Made by a program: the position numbers and the translations under genes. From NCBI GenBank assembly GCA_903914045.1, contig CAIWNO010000090.1, positions 1-15,924 on the forward strand: 15,924 nt of DNA, in the 5' to 3' direction. The notes beneath the pieces were generated by a model. That model was not told the DNA's origin. It made no database searches and saw only the letters and a list, made by a program, of their open reading frames with translations. The DNA comes from an uncultured bacterium. Its GTDB lineage: Bacteria > Planctomycetota > Phycisphaerae > Phycisphaerales > SM1A02. Each line of letters starts with the position of its first letter. Within the stretch, counting starts at the first letter, position 1. Shown in pieces: positions 14,301 through 15,924 of this stretch.

Positions 14301-15924
14301 AAGCGGCGCTGATGCTGGACTGACCACGGCGATGGTCGGTAGCGATGTGTCATAGGTGAATGCATTGGCCTTGGTGAACGATCCACCCGGCGTGACCACA
14401 ACAACGCTTTGGGTTCCAGCCGTGCCAGCGGATGTCACGGCCGTAATTTGTGTTGCGGTGGCAACCAGACCAGTCACCGCATTGCCGCCAACGCTGACAC
14501 TGCTTGCGCCAGCCAAATTTGTTCCATTAATCGTAATGGCTGTTCCACCAGCGACTGGTCCAGACACCGGAGTTACCGATGTGATGGTTGGCGTTGGTTC
14601 TTTGTAGGTGAATCCGCCGACTTTGGTCACGGGACCAGTTGGTGTTGAAACCACAACATCCTTTGGACCAGCGGTGCCTTGGGGAGTCACGGCGGTAATC
14701 ACTGAAGCGGAAACAAACACAACCTCGCTCGCCGCAACGCCGCCCACGGTCACGGCGCTGCTGCCCGACAAATTCGTTCCACTAATGGTGATTGCCGTTC
14801 CACCTGACGTCAAACCAATCGTTGGACTGATCGCGCTAATAGTCGGCACAGAAAAATCAACATACGTGAATGCGTTGGCTTGCGTGATGGGTCCACTTGG
14901 AGTGATCACAACCACATCACGAGCTGCGCCTTCCACTCCTGGTGGAGAAATTGCGACAATGGATGTCGCCGACGCCACGACAAATGTGGGGCACGCAACA
15001 CCACCAAAAGAAACTCCGGTGGCACCAAGCAAATTTGCTCCCGAGATGGTGACCGCACTCCCACCAAGTGACGTTCCAGAATTCGGCGCAATGGCGCTGA
15101 TGGATGGAATAGTTGAGTTGTCAGTGTAAGTGAACCCATTCTCTTTGGTGCCCGAACTAGTCGCGGTTGTCACAACAACATTCTTGGCGCCCGCGGTTCC
15201 CGCTGGCGTCTGCGCCAGAATAGAAGTTGATGACGCCACCACAATGTTGGTGGCCGCATTGGCGCCAATGGTCACACCAGTTATGCCGTTGAAATTTGAT
15301 CCCGTGATCACAATGGAAGTTCCACCACTATCTGGCCCCGTGTTTGGGCTGATTGAACTTATGGTTGGCACATTGAGATATGTGAATGAAGTCGCCGCGG
15401 TCCCACCAGCAGTGATGACCAAAAGATCGACAATGCCGGCAGTTGAAGTTGGAGTCAAGAACGTAATTTGCGTGGCGGAATTGGAAAGAAGGGTGGCCAC
15501 ACTTGAGTTGACCGTCACAATTGCGCCGCTGAGATTGGCTCCAACAAGCGTGACAGTGGTTCCACCAGTTAATGGTCCAGAAGTCGGACTCACTGAAATC
15601 AGAGTTGGCTCGGCGACATAACTAAACAGGCTTAACCCACTTGCCGCGCCCGCGGTAGTCGTGACCACAACGTCTTTCACGCCTACGGTGTTGGCTCCGG
15701 ACAACCCAGTAATTTGCGTGTCCGTCACGGTGAGATTGGTCAGAGCAACGCCGCCTATTTTCACGGAAGCACCAAGCAATCGGCTTCCAGTAATGGTGAT
15801 CGGCGTGCCGCCCGCAATAGGACCCGCGCTTGGAGTCACCAAGGCAATGGTTGGCAACGATTCATTGGTGTAGGTGAATGCATTGAGCTTTGATGCGATT
15901 CCACCTGGAGTGGTCACCACAATA
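5316..15924 (-). CDS. Giant IPT/TIG-FN3-dockerin surface or secreted protein (5' end outside window)
   Basis: At least 3534 residues; the frame is open at the right edge, so signal peptide and true N-terminus are missing. Numbering starts at the GTG whose complement ends at 15920. Residues 1-2477 hold 29 complete IPT/TIG repeats of about 84 residues plus a partial one. Residues 2478-3345 hold 10 fibronectin type III repeats. Residues 3346-3465 are an Asp/Ser/Asn/Thr-rich linker ending in an EF-hand-like loop (DLDEDRNGVKDVC). Residues 3466-3515 are a dockerin-like pair of calcium loops, and a 19-residue polar tail follows. TIG and FN3 domains are immunoglobulin-like folds common in adhesins and carbohydrate-linked extracellular proteins, so a long fibrous exported protein is likely; no enzymatic domain is visible. 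Only about six cysteines occur. I see no frameshift. The first of four co-directional genes visible on this strand. Confidence 0.95.
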   Translation of the reverse strand, partial: IVVTTPGGIASKLNAFTYTNESLPTIALVTPSAGPIAGGTPITITGSRLLGASVKIGGVALTNLTVTDTQITGLSGANTVGVKDVVVTTTAGAASGLSLFSYVAEPTLISVSPTSGPLTGGTTVTLVGANLSGAIVTVNSSVATLLSNSATQITFLTPTSTAGIVDLLVITAGGTAATSFTYLNVPTISSISPNTGPDSGGTSIVITGSNFNGITGVTIGANAATNIVVASSTSILAQTPAGTAGAKNVVVTTATSSGTKENGFTYTDNSTIPSISAIAPNSGTSLGGSAVTISGANLLGATGVSFGGVACPTFVVASATSIVAISPPGVEGAARDVVVITPSGPITQANAFTYVDFSVPTISAISPTIGLTSGGTAITISGTNLSGSSAVTVGGVAASEVVFVSASVITAVTPQGTAGPKDVVVSTPTGPVTKVGGFTYKEPTPTITSVTPVSGPVAGGTAITINGTNLAGASSVSVGGNAVTGLVATATQITAVTSAGTAGTQSVVVVTPGGSFTKANAFTYDTSLPTIAVVSPASAPLAGGVAFKITGTNLAGAISVTIDGIEATSLVASATEINAVAQAGTAGAKDIVVTTTSGASVTAPNSFTYFSAPTVTTVTPNIGPESGGTAISITGSNLTGATSVTIGGVPAINMVVVSAVKITALTPPGATGKVAIAVVTPGGTGQLAAGFQYNSFLPTITGVSPSTGPTSGGTQITVTGTNLMGATLTINNVDAPIVDNSSDTSITATTPAGAAGAKTIVATTSSGVSTQAITFTYFSATVKTVTPNLGPTSGGTGITITGSDLTGATRVTIGGNDVTSFVQVSSAKIVAVTPAGTAGESDIVVTVPSGAVTKTAAFRYTNSQPTISTVTPSSSKISVATPITITGTNFGTALAGVSVSVGGVAATSPLFVSTTKITATTPASAAAGDKDIVVTTSNGIVTQFAGFTYYGVPTIASVSPAAGPIAAGTIITITGTNLSDATMVTVGGVAATNISVISSTSIVAFAPAGVAGAQSVGVTTPGGVGTKASAYTFVAAPTIASVTPSTGPMTGGTSFTITGTNLSGASVTIGGIAASSVVATATSITAKSPSSTSKIAKPIVVTTSGGTSTPTQMFTYTGVAPIIASLDPASGPVNGGTLLYINGSNFTGATSVTIGGAVASNMLVYSSLIRVNTPSGVVGDQLVVVNSPEGPSTQAVTFTYTAVQVPTITFVSPSFGPTAGGTPITIGGTNLIGASVTIGGAAALNVVVTATQITAVTPPSSDGVKTIAVTTAGGTATSTFNYGTPEPTITSVNPDAGPTSGGTLFTITGTNLTGASSVKVGGVAATSVVVVDATHVTAVTPAGTAGVKSVSLTTVGGTFTAGGAFTYIAPAPTISSVSPSSGSTLGGTLITIAGTNLTGATIVTIGSVGVTSFTVVSATSISAVTPEGAVGPQIVAVTTEGGSASKPNAFTYVTPLPTITLVNPNSGVLAGGTAITITGTNLTGATVVKIGANAATSVVVVSDTSITAVTPAGLAGAQSVAVTTAGGTATAPGAFTYTNVSLPSIASVSPTSGPSSGGTAITITGTNLTGATSVKVGGVAATSVVVASATSITAVTPAGTLGQQDVSVTTPLGSATAVKAFTYEIPAPTIASLSPTSGTTLGGTTVTISGAHLTGATSVTFGGVAATNVVVVSDTSITAVTPARTSGAKSVVVTTPAGIATALNAFTFELPAPTITSVNPNTGVLAGGTDITISGTNLSAASSVTIDGVAVTSIVINGAGTQIAAVTPAGSAGAKNLSVTTAGGTATKVGAFTYTNATLPTIASVIPNSGVLSGGTAITITGTNLTGATSVKIGGVAATSMVVVSATSITAVTPAGTAGAKDVVVITPSGNATGTNAFTYLDVPTIVSVSPNTGSTNGGTAITITGTNLTGASSVTVGGVAATNLVVVSATSITAKTPTGTAGVKPVVVTTPGGIATLAGAFTYVQAPTIASVTPSTGVLAGGTAITITGTNLTGAISVTVGGTPATSVVVVNATTITALTPAATEGLKPIIVSTLGGATTQTVLFNYMNVPAPTITSVSPISGSISGGTAITITGTNLTGATSVTVGGAAATSVVVVSATSITAVTPAGAAGAQSVAVTTEGGTATKTNAFTYVVFAPTIASVSPTSGAISGGTAITITGTNLTGASSVTVGGVAATSLVVVSATSVTAVTPSGTAGAKAVAVTTAGGTATKANAFTYVVPAPTIASVSPTSGVTSGGTAITIEGTHFIVGATTVKVGGVAATGVVVASDTSLTAVTPAGTLGLKAVAVTTSGGTATAVGAFTYLAAAPTIASVSPTSGSALGATKITIVGTNLTGASSVTVGGKAATSVVVVNATTITAITPSGTVGAQDVAVTTSGGTATAPSAFTYVAAAPTIASVSPTSGPALGGTAITITGTNLTGATSVTVGGVAATNVVIVSATSITAKTPAGTAGAKDVSVTTAGGTVTLTGAFTYGITSPTGVVASQGTSTEHVAMTWNAVAGATSFDVFRDGGATKIGSTIGSLTNYNDTTAVPGTLYAYAVKANSGAAQSALSVSASGFRKLSAPTSVVCAVGLTDRIRLSWNASIGATSYQILRNGSSNPIGTSTTTSYDDMTATIGVNFSYTVKAVCALGVSDLSTPAVGWRAPVAPLGVSASDGTSTTQVTISWSAVAGVSGYDVLRDGNKIGSSIGIQTIYQDTSALPGIHYTYTVKSVTAAGSSAASVGDVGYRGALEIPTEVAASDGTFTDKISITWIAAYQATGYEILRAGVKIATVGASPLAYDDTTAAIGTVYPYAVRAIRPTGLSALSVANSGWRNVVAPLSVVASAGTFTDKIQVTWKATPGATGYAVYRSGTAGVLRTIVGNASTTFYDTSALVATVYTYTVKATVAAGASVASVESSGYRLLATPLNFVAGDGTSTEGVVLTWNSVDGAQSYKVLRRIGTASLIFLDVPEGNTFVDSSAVLGTIYNYSVEAVSTVCSSVASAVNSGYTGVPIPAGFVASEGLFTDKVALSWAPSIGATGYELYRNGVATPLATLVGNASTTFSDMSAVTSTVYSYTVKAMAGTVRSAASAQKTGFKAPVVVAPTNVLSSDGTSTMKVNISWNPASGATSYEVFRDASTLPLGTSITTSYEDASAQIGVVYKYQVKAVNAASKSPLSVANTGYRNAEAPKNLVASNGTFSTKVALSWSAVTGATGYEISRSGLATPIGVNAGASSTSFDDITGVLNTVYTYTVKAKTPAGLSAASAAVAGSRALSKVMDVSASDGTSAQWIEVKWTKLPGATKYRLLRSDKPTTVIATTIGNTAVTYKDTSAVAGIVYGYTVAAETSQGLTNPSDSDSGYRRAAFTGDDGNTPSDGSTTHTGLNGDAGDNSNVNQSVASGNKDSATNAGLDTSSTDMNAGDSSADAADEVDTRSLAQIKCDNLFDAVAQRMMSNPSLVDSVALRLDLDEDRNGVKDVCQRNQGDVDLNGVVDESDLVALMSAFAAKNMIADLNLDGQLDSEDIAMYLIALEEQESKVNSSGAVGNGETAKN
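5376..5525 (-). other. Dockerin-like calcium-binding domain at the C-terminus of the giant protein
   Basis: Residues 3466-3515 contain two EF-hand-like loops, DVDLNGVVDESDL and DLNLDGQLDSEDI, each with Asp/Asn at alternating positions and a following helix. They are separated by a short linker, as in type I dockerin repeats. A third loop-like segment, DLDEDRNGVKDV, lies about 17 residues before. In Planctomycetota such tails are frequent at the ends of large exported proteins and are usually not part of a cellulosome. Calcium binding is a confident prediction; the partner is unknown. Confidence 0.85.
5526..5885 (-). other. Acidic Ser/Asp/Asn/Thr-rich linker of the giant protein
   Basis: Residues 3346-3465. 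The first two thirds are low-complexity (GDDGN, SDGSTT, GDAGDNSN, DSSADAADE) and likely disordered. The remainder (from about SLAQIKCDNLFDAV) looks helical and ends in the DEDRNGVKDVC loop. Two cysteines (KCDN and KDVC) flank this last part and could pair. Confidence 0.7.
5886..8489 (-). repeat. Array of 10 fibronectin type III repeats
   Basis: 868 residues (2478-3345) divide into ten units of about 84-89 residues. Each opens with APxxVxASDGTxTxKVxLSW, followed by GATGYEVxR, a YxDTSAxxGTxYxYTVKA block and S-A-S-V-x-x-x-GYR. The Trp in the B strand and the Tyr in YTVKA are the usual FN3 core residues. Unlike the TIG block, units differ clearly from one another along the whole array. The second unit contains a Cys pair (codons at 8208-8210 and 8031-8033). 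Confidence 0.92.
8490..15924 (-). repeat. Array of 29+ tandem IPT/TIG repeats (about 255-bp period)
   Basis: Each unit reads PTI-x-SVSP-x-SG-x4-GGT-x-ITITGTNLTGA, then SVTVGG-x-AAT, SATSITAVTPAGTAG and a closing block ending AFTY. The nucleotide period is about 255 bp. DNA identity is local but high: a 32-bp stretch coding for ITITG and neighbours is identical at 11221-11252 and 11479-11510. Units next to the FN3 block are near consensus, whereas those towards the right edge vary more. Unit 11 (about 13075-13338) lacks the GG turn and has an insertion. The array continues off the right edge. It encodes consecutive immunoglobulin-like domains, not a non-coding repeat. Confidence 0.95.

Noticed and set aside
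8503..15873. Many long + strand open frames, including one of 276 codons (10288-11118) and one of 254 codons (11317-12081), with repeated NAxxxVAVPPxVVTAT-type translations
   Set aside because: They are antisense to the TIG array, repeat with its 255-bp period and start at GTG triplets that are the complement of conserved coding bases. Their regularity comes from the repeats on the other strand, and none has an independent ribosome site or recognisable domain.

Overview
The window looks like a piece of a chromosome from a planctomycete, most likely of the Phycisphaerae type. This is inferred from three things: an enlarged SecA, a DUF1080 (3-keto-disaccharide hydrolase-like) lipoprotein, and a giant surface protein that ends in a 'DxNxDG' EF-hand/dockerin tail preceded by a 'DEDRNGVKDVC' motif. 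No 16S or other phylogenetic marker is present, so the assignment is tentative.

Left part (1-3000, mainly + strand): the 3' half of secA runs in from the left edge. It carries the end of the second nucleotide-binding domain, an unusually enlarged helical wing region, the helical scaffold and a C-terminal zinc-binding SEC-C motif. A tRNA-Lys(CTT) follows 43 bp downstream. Next is a divergent pair: a 93-residue zinc-ribbon protein with a C-terminal membrane anchor (- strand) and a thioredoxin-fold protein with a CNHC motif (+ strand). A short intergenic array of 35-bp tandem repeats separates this block from the next one.

Right part (3171-15924, all - strand): four co-directional genes, read right to left. 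First is a giant protein of more than 3534 residues whose N-terminus lies outside the window. It consists of 29 full plus one partial IPT/TIG repeats, 10 fibronectin type III repeats, an acidic linker and a dockerin-like calcium-binding tail. A four-helix DUF1648 membrane protein, a DUF1080 lipoprotein and a SAM-dependent methyltransferase follow. Gaps of 60, 42 and 3 bp are compatible with one transcript, although only the last junction is tight enough to argue for translational linkage.

The two most notable observations are five successive copies of a W-centred module inside the SecA helical wing domain, and the very long TIG array whose units grow more alike towards the FN3 junction. I see no transposon, phage, CRISPR or defence system. 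The long + strand open frames opposite the giant gene are mirror images of its repeats and are not annotated.
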